Assembly: GCA_013398955.1 (NCBI GenBank)
Contig: VWPU01010164.1
Span: 434,001-498,000 of the forward strand
Origin: Callaeas wilsoni
Lineage: Eukaryota > Chordata > Aves > Passeriformes > Callaeidae
Direction: 5' to 3'
Length of the DNA: 64,000 bases
The notes under the pieces are model-generated. The model was given only the letters and a program-made list of their open reading frames with translations, was not told the DNA's origin and did not search any database. A program made the position numbers and the translations under genes. Shown in pieces: positions 1-13,211 of this stretch; position 1 is the first letter of the stretch, and each line of letters opens with the position of its first letter.

Positions 1-1955
1 CTGTGTCTCATCTATATATTAGGTGTTTGGAAACATACCAAATATCTTGTAATTCTAAACAGCTGTGATCAGTTGCAGTTCACAAAAAATTATTACATCT
101 GTGGATCTGTTTCATTTATTTGGAATTATAAATCCATAATTTAGATTTTTATCTACTTTAAAAAAAACCCCTCTATTCCTATGTAGATTAGGAATAACTA
201 GACTGAAGTAAAATGTCTCAATTCTCACCTGGTTTACCTTGTTGCAGTGAATCTCCACCCATTTAACAAAGATACAAGTATGGTAGATTTGAATCCCTGT
301 TAGACACACATGCTGGCAAGCTTCCAGGAACAGTAATCATTATATACAACAAAGCTCTTATCATGGAGAATAGTGCTAATGCTGTGACATTTCACAGTGT
401 TTGATGTGTTAGGCTGAGATATTTTCTCTCAGGACTTATATTTCTTGGCCAGTTGAAGAAGATCTTTGGAGGGTATTACTTGTTTATGTGCCTTTGTTTT
501 TAACAAGTAACTGCCAAAGCCCAAATGAATAGTGATGGTGCAGTTAGAACTTCTCTGTTGTAGGATGTGAAGGTTTATAGATGAGTTTATAGAATGTCAA
601 GTCATATTATCAACTACATGGGGATATGACCTGATGGGCAGAAATCACATCTTCAAACTGTCATCCTGATACACTAGAGACCGAGAGCCACTGCGCTACC
701 TTTCAGTGGTATAAAGTTGTTTGTAGTGATATAAAAATAGTTTCCACTCTGGATACAAAAAGGCTACAGCTTGAAAGGTCAAGAAATTTATAGTAACTCT
801 TGAATAGAAGATCTTTGGTATGAGGTGCAATACTTTTCAATTCCTTTTGTTTGTTCTATTATACTGAACATAACTTTATTTGCTGGCTTAATAGGAGGGG
901 CATTATTTCAATAATGACTCGAGGCTGCTTTTGCAAAGACAACAGCAGCATCAAACTTCTATTTAAAGCCTCTGAGCCCAAAATTAAGGCACCTGAGTTT
1001 AGACAGCTTTCAGGTGGTGTTTGGGGATGAAGATCGAGGGAGTTGGGTAAGGCATTACTGCATCCCAGCTCTTGTCCTACATTCATCTGGTGGCTTTATT
1101 TTAGCTGTACAGTCTTCACCTGTGCATTCAAAAATGTAGTTCTATTCACACCAATGCCTAACCTTGGAGGCACTTCAAGCATGTAAAGGACTGCTGTCAA
1201 CAGTGACATTTTCCAGGAAATTGAAATTTGGCATCTGAGCAGTCCTGGCTTCTTCTTCAGTTGTCCCCCTGGGGTCCATGATGTGGCCATGAATCTGTCA
1301 GTGTTATTCATGCCACACTTACTGTAGCAAGCCTTGCACATACCATACGTGACACTTGTACCACTGTTGTTCCCTGCTTAGAGACTCTATCCCAGGAATA
1401 AGAGAGCCAGCTCCATTTCTTCCTTTCTTTGAAGGAATTACAGGTAATCTCCATTCTGATATGCTTTTTGCCGCCTTTCTTTGAAGTTTCCCTGCTTAGA
1501 ATGAAATAGAACTGTCACACAACTGCTTTTTTAAAGGGTTTGAATTGAGAAGGATTTGGGTCAGCATGCTGTATTTTATTAGGGTTGGTTCTTTTAATTA
1601 GTTTTTAATTCTGGGCAGTAAATATCACTAAAAAACCTGCAAAGGCACCCACATGCCCCTTCTCTGCCTCCACCACCCTCTGCTCCTCTGAGAGCAACAG
1701 CACTGAATCCAACCAGAAGCTCACCTTCAGTGGTGCTCAGCAGCAGACATTCAGGGAATGAATGCTAAGAGCAGGGTATACACAGAGTGGTAATTTCCTT
1801 GCTTCTGTTCTTGCAGCTTTTGGCTTTCTCTGGTTCAGAGACCTCTTGAACTAAAGCCAGAGGCTGTAATCAGACCACCATGTTTAGCAGTCCTTGGTGG
1901 AGCTTTCCTCCATTACCTTGCCTAATCAACTTTGGAGCCCATTTATACTCTTGGC
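1..1955. other. AT-rich unique sequence, no gene recognised
   Basis: No recognisable repeat or gene was found here. The part from about 860 to 1345 is less AT-rich and carries two short minus-strand reading frames (75 and 81 codons). AATAAA signals on the minus strand lie near 875-880 and 1093-1098, so a terminal exon of a minus-strand transcript is conceivable. There are no splice or homology signals to support it. Confidence 0.4.
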
Positions 1956-2410
1956 AACCAAAACTTCCTGTAGCCACAGGTTCAACAATCCATTTAAGTA
2001 TTGAATGACAAAGGTATTTCCTTTGAGTATTTGAGAAAATTTTCTTTGTCATTACATTTGATGTTCTCTCATTTCCATGTCATAAAAACCAAAATACAAT
2101 TACCCATTCCGTATTACTTATGTTTTTACGGATCTCTGTTATATCTCAGTCATCTCTTGTCTGTGTTGAAGTGTCTCAATCAGTTTAATATTTTTGTGGA
2201 CACTCTTTACATGCCTTTCAGCCTACCAGTGGCACTATGTTTCTTTTCATATGAGATGACCAGAACACCATGAGATTTTCAAAATGTGAGTGCACCAGTG
2301 ATTTGCGTATATTTATAGAATTATAGCGTCTTCATTTCTTTTTTTTATTCTGCTCCCTATCCTTCACTCAGCTGTTCTTGACATTAACTTTTCCATCACA
2401 GTTAAGTATT
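1956..2410 (-). mobile_element. Ancient amniote-type CR1 LINE relic
   Basis: Read on the plus strand, this block follows the antisense of the old amniote CR1 3' region in the right order. First comes a piece like the phrase 'atagacctctatcatatc' (near 2130). Next is 'gagatgaccagaac' (near 2254), then a 'caaaatgtgagtgcaccag' piece (near 2280) and a 'tttatagaattatag' piece (near 2312). Each is degenerate, which fits an insertion older than the avian radiation. No reading frame survives. The assignment rests on recalled consensus order; both edges are approximate. Confidence 0.62.
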
Positions 2411-5400
2411 AGACTTTCAGAAAGTTATTAACAATAATTTTAGTTTTTGTGATATTTTTAATCTGGAAAGTTTATATGGACTTCAGTGCATACAATATTT
2501 AATGTATAGTTAAATAAATACATTTTAATGGAACATATGAAGTAGATTATTATAGAGCATTAACATAAAATAAACTGAAAATTTAACATTAACAGAAAGA
2601 TGTTAATTTTTTAACAACTTGAATAATACAAATTAAGGTTGTATGGAAATCAAACCCATATTTTTGTTTATGCTACTTCTAGTAGGGAAGAATTTGAGAG
2701 TTGTAAGCAAAGATCAGCTCCCTTTCAGCACAAATATGAGCCAAAAATTCAAACAGAATGCACATATTAGGACAAAGTTAACGAAATTAAACACTTTTGC
2801 ACTATTTTATGGACAAAATAGAAGCAGAGAGTGAGTTTACCCTATCACAGAAAAAGACCTATTAATCTTTCAGCAATACATTTGAAACTTCTGAAAATCT
2901 TAGCCATTTTTACATCCATAAGACGACCCAACCTTGTTAAAAATCCTAAAGAGAACCACGACTTTTCTGTTTACTTATTCAGAAACATTAATATCTTATT
3001 GCAGAGAATTTACAAATTTGCAAGGTTATTGAGTTTTGTTAACTTTTGAATAATTAAAATCTTTAAATGGGTTTCTCTGTTTTGTCTGTTACAGGAATTT
3101 CTCTTGTTCTGTTCCTCACCAAGGAAACAAGGACAAACACAGTGGTAGAGAATAGAAAAACAATGGTCCTATTTCATGTCCTTCACACCCTGCGCATATC
3201 TCCTGGTCACTGATTTGATGCACCATATCTGTTGCATTTGATTCCCTCTCAGGTGAAATCGTGTCACTACTCAGAAGATACCTTCTTGCAAGGCTCTGGA
3301 GCAGAAACTAAGACAAATATACCTACCTGGAACCTGAGAGAAATGTATTGATGGCTGGAAGTAAACATTCTAGAGAATCTGGAACCAATTCACTAACGCT
3401 GTGTAATTTTCTATGAAACCTTTAAAGGCCACAACATCGAGGGGACTCAGCTTTGGAGATTTTCTCTGGGGGAAAAAAATCCCCAACAACAATGTCACCT
3501 GTAGCACTCCATCCCATGACACCAGGAGGGCACTCTGGATTATTTCTGATTTGTGGTGCAAGAATACTACTCTCTAAAATGCTAACACTGTTTCCTGCAT
3601 TCTTGATATACCTTTGGAGGACACATTTCTGGCCTACTCATAATACCTGCAAATGTCATAAACCAGGATAGGAATTCTACTGAGGACATTAACAACTGCA
3701 TGGAGGCTTTGTGGAAAGATTTATGTCATTGTATATGTTGCTTGCTGTTAAATTTAGCCTACTACTCTCTTTGTCTCTCACTCCTGCCTTTCACTTGCAA
3801 TATTGGAAATATGCCAGTTCTGTGAGGGTTTGTTTTCCTTTTCCTGACTGACACATATACTCAGCTTGAAGAGCAAACAGCACAAAAGGTAATTTTGGGA
3901 TCAATATAAATAAAACTGACACTTCTCTGATGGCAAGTTCTTTGTTATTGCTCTGGGTAGAATCCGTAGTGGACAGGCTTGGAACATGGTGTGGCATATG
4001 ATGAATCACTTCTTCTGTCTCGATATTTTCTTTGTCTGATTTATTGTATTGCTAAGATTAAGATATAGATGTTCTATGTAATATGTTGCTGTGCGTATAT
4101 GGATACAAAAGCATGACATGTAGTAAATCCATTTATAGTTCACTTCTGACTTTCAGGCCACATGCTCTCTTCCACTAATTCATCAACTTCAGACTTATTC
4201 TACTATTACAAAACAATAAAAAGCCACCATCCTTCAGGACCAGGCAGCAGTCTAATATCTCATTTTCTTCCCAGATGTAGAATTCTCTGCTTTATAAAGC
4301 ACACCACATTTATGATGGAAAAGGCAGAGCAGAATATTAATTAATTTGTCCTGGCATAAAAATTTTATGTTTTTTAAGTAATGTAAAACCTTTGAGAAGA
4401 CCTAGTTTCAGGCAGACAACACCAAATATTATGGGGAGACATTTTTTGGTATTTTAAAGATAAAGGTAGATTGAGGGCATTCTGATTATCCTTGAAGCTG
4501 GCAGTCCAAGATCCAAATTCAGTCTGAAACTCAAGTCTATGTGACTGCCAAGCTGAAGCCAATGAACCCCATCTCTCAGTGGGACTGTGCTCAGTGCCAC
4601 ACTGTGTGAGAATAATTTCTGATTTTCTGGTGACAGGGTAGATAGCAAGCCCATGACCGTCTGCATTTCTGTGTGGAACATACTCCATATACTCTGTATG
4701 GATCAAGTACCAAAAAAACAGAATAGTAGAGAGAGCAAGAGAAATAAAGGCTTAATTAGTGGAAATGAGAACTGCACTATGATAAAGGGAAAAGACCTTA
4801 CTATAAAACGTGGATTTTCAAGATTTCAAGAAGAAGAGGAAAATTAGGTTTTGCAGTTGTGCTTCTGCAAGTGATATAGAAACTCTGCACTTCCAATAAT
4901 CAGCTGGGGACTGAGGAAGATGCTAGAGTCAAAAGCATCATAAACACTGTAATATTCTTACCAAGAAATGCTAAATGTGTATGCTTTCAGCTCACTTACT
5001 GCCACCTAACTTCTAGGCAATTCACAGGGTTTTGGTCACTTTAATGTTGCAGAGCTGCCGTGGAACTTTTCCACCAGAAAAAACATACTAAAAACACCAG
5101 ATTCCCATAGGAGGCTGCTAAGATCATTCAGACCCCAGACAGCAAGAAGGAATTAGCAGTTTTATGAGGATTCTCTTGAGCAGGCTATAACAGTTTAATT
5201 GACATTTATAGCCAATTTTTATTAGATATAAAGGGTATTCTTCTTCTACTATTTGGTAGTATTTCTTGTTCACATCTCTACCCAGAGATTCTTCCTATAT
5301 TGTGCTCAAGTTAAAAAAAAAAAAAAATCCAAGATGATGAGGCAGCTTTGCTGGACAACTGTAAAAACACTCTATACAATGGATTCTGTCTCTGTGCCCA

Positions 5401-8400
5401 GTAGACCTTGATGGGACCTAATATTTCCTAGGCATCATTGTCTCCTCAAAGAGTAAACAATTTCTGACATAAATAGAATCCTAATTTTCCTAAACATGAG
5501 TTGTATGAAAGCTATATGAAAAATCATGAAGTTGATGGAATAAACAGGACTAACACATACAATGCTGGATATGTAGTGCTGTCCAAAAACAGCTAGAGCA
5601 AAAGCCTACAAGTCAAGCAGGAGCATAACTTCTGCACAGACAGGAAAAAGTTCACTGACTAAAGGTTTAATTTTGTAAAACTTGAATAGGAAATGAATGT
5701 AGAATAAGCAGTTACATACACAAACACATGCATATTTATTCACAGCCATATTATGCATCTGCAGATTTCAACGGGCTAATAAATAGCACAATGAGTTTGT
5801 TCATTGTGAATCACTGATGGAATTTACTTGTTGTTTTTGTCATGTGAATTACTGACAGACACATCAGGGTTTCCATGATTTTTTTGTTGTTCAAAATAAT
5901 TCACTGAATGTCTTGAACAAATAGTATTTCAGTGTACAGATTTTCATATTTATGAATATTCATGTATCACTTACTGTTTTCTAGCTTATTTGGAAATTCA
6001 AATTTCGTCTGTTTTTTGACATGTTTACACATGTTAATATATGCCTACACCCTCCCTAATACTGACAATACTTACAGTTGGATTTTTGGGGCAAATATTT
6101 GCATTATTATTATATTCTGTCCATTATTATTCTGAAAGAACATACTTAAAATTCTCTGGATACTGTTTTCAGAATATATATTTGAATAATTTTCTTTTTT
6201 TGCTACTTTATTTACAGAAAATAAATAGAAGCACTCCAAGTAAAACTGGATGGAAACTTTCCCACCATATCTCCCTTCAACAGTCTTATTAAAAGGTTAT
6301 CAACACATTCAGTGTATTATGGATGGATTGTTTTATGACCTTTATTAACACAGGTAGTTAAGAAACCAAAATGAACAATCAAACTTCAATATAAACTTCA
6401 TTACTTCCCCTTGAAAAGGTTTTTTTTCAGCTTTTTCCATGTACCATTTCATACTTTAAATTAGTATTTTTATCTATTCACCCTACTCAATGTATCCAGT
6501 CTTTAAGAACTTTAGGATCCGTTCTTAAATTTATGTCTCTTAAAATTTCTGGTAGTTACCCTTAATTCAACACTGATCACATTGTTGTGACCATAGACCT
6601 TATTGATGTGGGCAGAATAAAGATGTTTAAGAGTTTACACCACACTCAGATCAGGGAAGAAGAGGTCTCATAGGTGTATATATTAATATAGGTGGTGAAA
6701 GTAGATAAAATTAATCTGCTATTAATCTACATGTTACTGATGTTTTATCAGAGGATAACATTACACAAAGTAACACTTGGGAAGGCATGTCTCAGATACT
6801 GTTGTCTAACCAAGCTTGGGGAACGTCACTGGGCTTCTTGTTTGACTTTTCTATATCAAATATTTGTCTAAACCTCTTTTACTTTCTTCCAGTATAGCAG
6901 TATTAAAAGTAAGAAAAACTGGAGAAACCAACTGCTAGAATTCAGACACAGGAATTTATTTTTTCAGAAGTGTGAAGACCTCTTTACAAATCTTTGAGGA
7001 AAGCTTCATGCAAGTATCACAACAGGGAAAGCTGTATATCAGAGAACCTTCTGTCCTGGCTTTTGGTCTTATGCATTAAAGAAAGATGGTTTAATGAAAG
7101 GAAGTTGAAATTAAAATTTAGCCCAAATGTAACACTTAATTCTCTAGATGTATCCCCATGTCTAGATTCATTTTTTTAAAGCTTTCTCACTGCAACAACA
7201 AAATTGCTATTATGTAAAATATTGAACAAAAAGAATAATATAAAATTAGTTCTACATCCATCAGGCAAAAAGTCCACCTTGGTCAAAAGCCTGTCTCACA
7301 CATATCTGTCCATATTTTAAAAAGCTGTATATAATATTATGGAACCTATATTATCTGCTGTCAGCACGGCACTTGATTCCCTGACAGGTACATAAGCCTT
7401 ACAAATGGGGAACCCACAAATGTTTAGGGTTGGGTCTTGTGACTGGAACAATTTTTGGCCAAGAGGGCACAATTGTCCCAAATCCCAAATGAGAACCACC
7501 TCTCTTCAGATACCATTTGTCTTCATACCAAAATGTATTTCAAAAACTATTTGCAATTTATCACAAAAGCAATCACACTGATTGCCTTGTTGAGGGGTGT
7601 TTGCATCTCTTCTGATACTGCCATGCTCAGCTGAAGAACCACCTCACAAAATAGAAAGATGAGTAATAGATTTTTTCCTCCCACAAATATTATTATAGTT
7701 GTACATGTTGTTTTATTTTTAGATTTGTATTTTCATAGACCTTTTCCCCTCATGTTCTTTTCTGCTTTTATCTTCCTGTCATTTAGTCCACTTATCTTGA
7801 AGGAAACAGTTGTTTACATTGGGGGTTTTTGCATTTTTTTCTGTTGAATTATTCTTGGTGCAATTTCTTTTAATTTTTTAATTGACATTGGTGTTGTTTT
7901 CTAAATGTCTTTTTCATTTATGATTTCATTTATAGCATTTCTGTTTTACATACTCCCACCTCTGAGCAGATGACAGCTTATCAGGAGAACAAACCTTCTT
8001 GTCCCTTCTTTTTGATACCAGTATCGAGATAATGTTATCCTTATGTTTTTCTTTTTTTATCCCCTTGTCCTTTTCAGCTGCCTTCCTCCCTCACTTCATC
8101 TTTGCTATTTTGGTACATTAATTATATTTTCTAAGCCAATAGCCCTTAAAATTGAGTAAGGGAACAGGTAAAAAATTAGCCCCAAAAATTCCAATTCTGT
8201 ATGTGTGAGAAAAAGATGTTTTAAAAGTATGTGTATAGGTATAAGTAATCAAATTAAAAAAAAAAAGATTTTGTCTATATTGGCATATTTTTAACACAGC
8301 TAACTACAAAGCCAAATCTGTGTAAACAGAGAGTATAAATAGCAAATATTTTCAATTGTGTTTAAGAAGAAATGGCTCTGAAAAGGATTGATTTTTTTTT

Positions 8401-9030
8401 TTTTGTGGATACCTAGCTGTGTCTCAGCTGCTGTGCTATGCCATAGCTAAGAGGGAAAATGCCTATGGGCAGAATGATGTGACCTCCTGGTGTATCAGTC
8501 CATTTTGGCCAAATTGCAGAAAACAGTATGGAGAAATGAACTTTTCTTTTTTTTTTTCATTTCTCCAGGAAAGCAATCATGTTCGACTGGAAAAGACTCT
8601 CAATAGAAGGTTTAGACTTGTTTAGCCTTTTAAGAGTTTCAAAATTTGAATATAAGCATTATTTTATATTAATAATTATATCTTCCAATATGTGTTGGCC
8701 ATCGAAATTAACCCCAAATTCTGAATGATTGAAACAGAATGGAAATTAGACTCCTCAATAAACAAATTATTGCTCAAAAATTTTGTTCTGGTTTTTCCCC
8801 AGGCATAAAATCCAAGAACATCTCCAATAACAGGCCATTATGTAATTAAAAAAAAAAAAAAAACAGAACAAAAAGAAAAAAAGAGGGATAATGGTATCCA
8901 CCAGATGGGAATTGTAACTAAGCAAATTCAGTCCAGGAAATAACCTTCCTTTTCCTCTTTTTCCTCTTCCCTTCTCTCCTTACCTCAATTAAATATCAGA
9001 ATAATGAATCTCAAAAGATCAGAGGTACAG
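2411..9030. other. Long AT-rich unique stretch
   Basis: I see no gene or classifiable repeat. It contains short homopolymers (A15 at 5313-5327, T14 around 8391-8404, A16 at 8848-8863) and one perfect 12-bp stem at 8529-8567, listed separately. The reading frames here, the longest being 110 codons on the minus strand at 4374-4706, show no recognisable domain and are within what chance allows. Confidence 0.5.
8529..8567. repeat. Perfect 12-bp inverted repeat
   Basis: The arm TGGAGAAATGAA at 8529-8540 is matched by its exact reverse complement at 8556-8567. A 15-nt, T-rich spacer separates them. A short hairpin is possible. Nothing else suggests a function. Confidence 0.7.
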
Positions 9031-9035
9031 AAGGT

Positions 9036-9366
9036 GCTCTGAGGTCTCCCCAGAACCTTGTTTACTCCAGGCGAAACAACCCCAGCTCTTTCAGCCTGTC
9101 TTCACTGGAGAGGTGCTCCAGCCCTCCGTTTGTCTTTGTGGCCCTGCTTTGATCTCATTCCATCAGGTCTTTGTCCTTCTTAGGCTGGAGTCCCCAGAGC
9201 TGGACACAACACTCCCAGTGGGGTCTCTCCAGAGCAGAGCAGAGGGGCAGAATCCCCTCCTTGTCCTGCTGCCCACACTGCTTTGGATGCAGTCCAGAAC
9301 ACGTCTGACTTTCTGGGCTGTGAGTGCACATTGCTGGGTCATGTTCAGCCTCTCACCAACAAGTTG
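9036..9366 (-). mobile_element. CR1 LINE fragment, both ends missing
   Basis: This plus-strand text is the antisense of the avian CR1 ORF2 end and 3' UTR. Diagnostic phrases are 'aggtctccccagaacc', 'gagaggtgctccagccctc', 'ccccagagctggacacaac' and 'gcacattgctgggtcatgt', in the canonical order. The element is therefore on the minus strand, with its 3' side at the low coordinate. It lacks the terminal octamer repeats that most avian CR1 copies keep, so its 3' end was lost after insertion. The right edge abuts an unrelated, possibly LTR-derived block. Any reading frame across it is antisense noise. Confidence 0.92.
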
Positions 9367-10215
9367 TTAGTTACTTGCAGTGTGACTTCATGGAAGAAAT
9401 ATACAAAGGAAAATCAAGTTAGAATCAAGCTAGAATGATCTGTAATGGAGAGACAGGTCAGAGATGCAAAAGGATAAGAGAGCATCTCCAACTGAGTGAC
9501 GAGGTTCAGAGTGGACCCTCTTGCTTTCTAAACTCCTGATGGAGCTTAGGGGTGGCTAGGTCCAATCTTTACCTCAGACCTGGAGAACAATTTACACCTA
9601 ACAGAAACAGGTACATGGATTTAATTAGTATTAATTCAGCATTCTATCAGCTACTTATCAAGGATCTACTGTGATTAAGAGGTCTGCCTGTCCTGTGTAA
9701 AGAAGGATCTCCTAGTCTCAAGTAAGGAATCTTAAACCTTGAGAGGCATCCGTGCTCAAAGGAAGAGTCACTTGGTATGCAGTCCAGATGCAATTTAGAA
9801 AGAGCCCAAATTAGACTTTTCCAAAGAAGACTGTCATTAGTAGAAGGTCCTTCTGCCTTCAGGAGCAACTTTGAGAGGTGTCCCACCTCAAGAGGAAATT
9901 GCTACCATTGCAGCCACATTGCCTAGCAAGAAGGGCTCAAAGAAGGCTCACTTTTTCACACTTACAGAATAAAGTGGTTGGCTCACAGTTAAATTGCATA
10001 CAATGGGAGGGTGTGCACAGCTTTCCGTGTTTCTCAATAAACAAGTCTTGGAAAAGCATATGGTTGGTGTTCCCAGCTCATACGCATCAATGCCCACTGG
10101 GTCACAGGGCTACTCCTTTGGAGGTTTCCTGGAGAAGTCCCTGGCCTGGCTGTGGCTCAGACCTATATCACCTTTGAAGCCTGCACCACAGCACTGCTGC
10201 TTTGGTTAGGGGACC
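9367..10215. repeat. Possible degenerate LTR-retroelement block
   Basis: Composition changes sharply from the unique flanks. The block is less AT-rich, with an AATAAA at about 10037 followed by a GT/TG-rich stretch, and it directly abuts a broken CR1. Its general look resembles an old avian LTR (U3, poly(A) signal, U5). I could not identify both termini, TG/CA ends or a target duplication. The overlapping reading frames of 99 and 71 codons (plus) and 79 codons (minus) are not recognisable proteins. It could equally be unique sequence. Confidence 0.3.
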
Positions 10216-12224
10216 ACATCCATCACAAAAGTTCACGAAATCATTAATTCCTCAGTCATTTTTGTACTGAAAGTAATGGAAATTTTATACAAATGATAAT
10301 CTGTTCTGATTAATCGTACCTAAGTTTTTATGACACATTACTTAAAAGCTTGTCTCATCATATTTTGCAGCTTTCTCTCCTAAATATACTTTTGTTCCTC
10401 CTTTGCAGAATCTTACTGGCAGATGCTTTCCCCTCCCCCCCCCAGAAAAAACCCCTGTAAAATCCCAGAAAATCTCACTACAACTGTCAAGTGGCACTCC
10501 AGCTGTCATTAACATAACTGCATGTGGCAGAACATTGTGTAGGTGGTAATGGGACTGTGACATATATAAGTGTCCCCATTCTAGAAAAGGGCAATATCTA
10601 CACTAGTGAGCAGTGTAGAGCAGTCAGAACAGTTCCGAAGTTTTCTGAGGACTCAGTACTGATTCGATTTTGTTTCAGACTAGCTCCTTTCTAGCACTGT
10701 GCACTAAATGCCTGGTAGTTGTTTGATGAAGATGTAATTCCAGAGTGAATCTTCTAGGTCAGTCTTATTATAAATAAGTCTAATTTATTAGCTCAAAGAT
10801 TACTTGAAGATATAAATTTTAACATTATAGAGGGGTACTATCAGGAGATTTCCTTCAAAAACAGTTTACTGGTCTGACCTAAAATTCTGACATAAATATA
10901 CTCTGCAACATACCTTTTTTCCCCTCCTACATTTTTAGTAAAAGATTGGGAGTTCAGAGATCTGTTCTACAGACTTAACTTCAGACTTTCCTTTAAGAAA
11001 CAAGCAAGCAATGCAATCCTCTGAAGCAACTTCAACCTGTTAGGATTTTAAAATTAGACCTGAAAAGAACACACCTTTCTCTTCTTCTGAGATATTGACA
11101 CTGGCAGTGTTCAAGATGGTAATAAGAGAACTGCTTTTGCTAAATTGCTGCTGCAGAATACAACAGTGAAAGAGGCAGGGTGATTAATTACATTCTCTGC
11201 GCTTTCACAGCTCTTCCAGAAGCTGGTAGACATTTCCCTATGAAATGTCAGTTAGGGATTCCTAAATTATGTCTATTTTTGTTACATATAAAAAATTATT
11301 TTAATAGGCATTATTAAAAGCTGGGAATGTTCAGTACAGAGTTGTTTCTTGATGCAGGTCAAAACTGTAGATTACCGCAGGTTAAACACCTTTACCCATC
11401 AAAAATAATTCCACGTATAACAAAGTAAACAAGTATACAAAAAAAATTAAAAAGAAAGAAGTGTGAACCAAAAGTATGCCAAACAATAGACAGATTAGGG
11501 ATTTTTCAATTCCTTACATGATTATGAGATATTTTACCATTTTCCTCACAGACACTTGCACCTCTTCTTTTACAGTTGCCTTGATTCCAAATTTAACTGG
11601 AATTCTACCTCCTTTCTAAAAAACCTCCTCTGGCTTTCTACTCTTTGGTCCTATCTTTAGTAAAGGGATGTCTGAAGCCATTGTGGTGCCTACTGCCAGA
11701 AGTATTTCTGCATTTACTTCAGAGCAGAACTGTAGTATATATGGTATGTGCACTATATAATTCATGCAACTTACACCCATCTCCATAGTCCTGTTTTTTC
11801 CCAGGTGTCTCTCAAGAGTAAGCATGCGTATTTAACAGAATAGAGGCAGTCAGTGTCTGAAACATGGTCGTGTTCAACTACATAACAGAGTGAACAACAA
11901 CTGCTCCGTGAGTTGTGTGATGGTGTCACAACAAGTATACAGATGGTGACATGATGGGATGGGGCTGGAGTGTAAGATCCTTATGTGACTATATTAGACC
12001 CACTCCAGGAAATATGGTGCTTTAAATATAATTGCATGAAGTGTTACCAGCAGAAGAATAAAACTTCCTCATTCCTGTAATAATGCCTGTAACACAAGAC
12101 TCCTGTTTCATTCTCCCAGTACTATTCCTTTTTCCCCCTGTGTGAATTCAAAAACAAGAAGAGAGAAGACTGATGCTTTCTGACAAGGTTACTTAAAAAA
12201 TCTAAAAATTCCAGTACAGCTGAG
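10216..12224. other. Unique sequence, nothing recognised
   Basis: AT-rich DNA without gene or repeat signatures. A C-rich run at about 10429-10442 is followed by A6 and C4. The short minus-strand frame over it is not convincing. Confidence 0.45.
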
Positions 12225-12475
12225 GGACCTCTGGAAATTGTCTAGTCCAACATGTGCTGATGTAGGTCAAATAGTACAGGATGCTTAGATCCATGACCAA
12301 CTGGATTTTGAAAATCTCTTAGATGGAGACTCCGGAACCTACATGCTACAGTGTCTGACCAACCTCATAGTAATTTTTTCCTTTCCTTTAAGTAGAATTT
12401 CTTGTTCTAGAATTTCAGCTTGTGTTCAAATTATTGTCTAGGTTTTATTGATTGCATTGACCAGCTTTACACTTA
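12225..12475 (-). mobile_element. CR1 LINE 3' fragment (diverged)
   Basis: The plus strand carries the antisense CR1 3' UTR. 'gagggacctctggaaattgt' is followed by 'ctagtccaac', then 'ggattttgaaaatctc', 'gatggagactccggaacct' and 'gtgtctgaccaacctc'. The order matches avian CR1 3' ends, so the element lies on the minus strand. The octamer tail is not recognisable at the left edge, and the copy is fairly diverged. Confidence 0.82.
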
Positions 12476-13211
12476 CTGAAACAAGAGCTTAGATATTCAG
12501 TGCACACAAAGACACCTACATATGAACATCTGAATGCAAATGTCTAATCTTGAACTGATTACCATTTCATATATTTGTTATTTAAGGTCTGTAAAGCTTA
12601 AGGGCATGAAACTGTAACAGCTTGAGAAAATCAAACAAGTAGGTAAACAAAAATATGGCACAGTGTACAGGAGAAAATATTAGCAATGGTTACTTAGCAA
12701 TGTTACTTGCTTAACTACTTAAGTAGCAAACCCATATTAAGACTTAATTAGTATTTAAACTGGAAGACAACATTAAGCGATGTTACTTCTGGTTATTCAC
12801 TAAAGGAAATGAAATGGGTTTATTAGCAAAATTATGAATGTAAGGTAGCTCCTCAGAACTGCTCTGAGAGGTTTCCAGATGGTGTATTTTTTCAGGTAGT
12901 AAAAGAAACCATATGTTTTCTGTCTAAACTCTTTTCCGCTTTAAACAAAAGAAAATAATAACAGAATATAACATAATTAAAGGGAAAGGTCTTCACTTTC
13001 ACCAGTTTTTATGCTGTATAAGGATGTACGTGAGTTACCAGGGACTCACCACATCCTAAATAGACAAGTGCAAATAAAACTAAGTGTTTTACCTTTGCAT
13101 CTCTTGACAAATTTGAGTGATTAGGGACCCCAATACCAGCAGAAGCCATTAGAGGCTATGTGGGTATTTCTGACAAGGCAGCAAGTTTTCAGACTAAGAA
13201 ACATGAATTGG
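12476..13211. other. Unique AT-rich spacer
   Basis: No gene or repeat was recognised between the CR1 fragment and the family A LTR. The last five bases, 13207-13211 (ATTGG), probably belong to the target duplication of that LTR. Confidence 0.45.

Noticed and set aside
4374..4706. 110-codon minus-strand ORF
   Set aside because: A second overlapping frame is equally open, there is no domain, and the length is compatible with chance in 64 kb.
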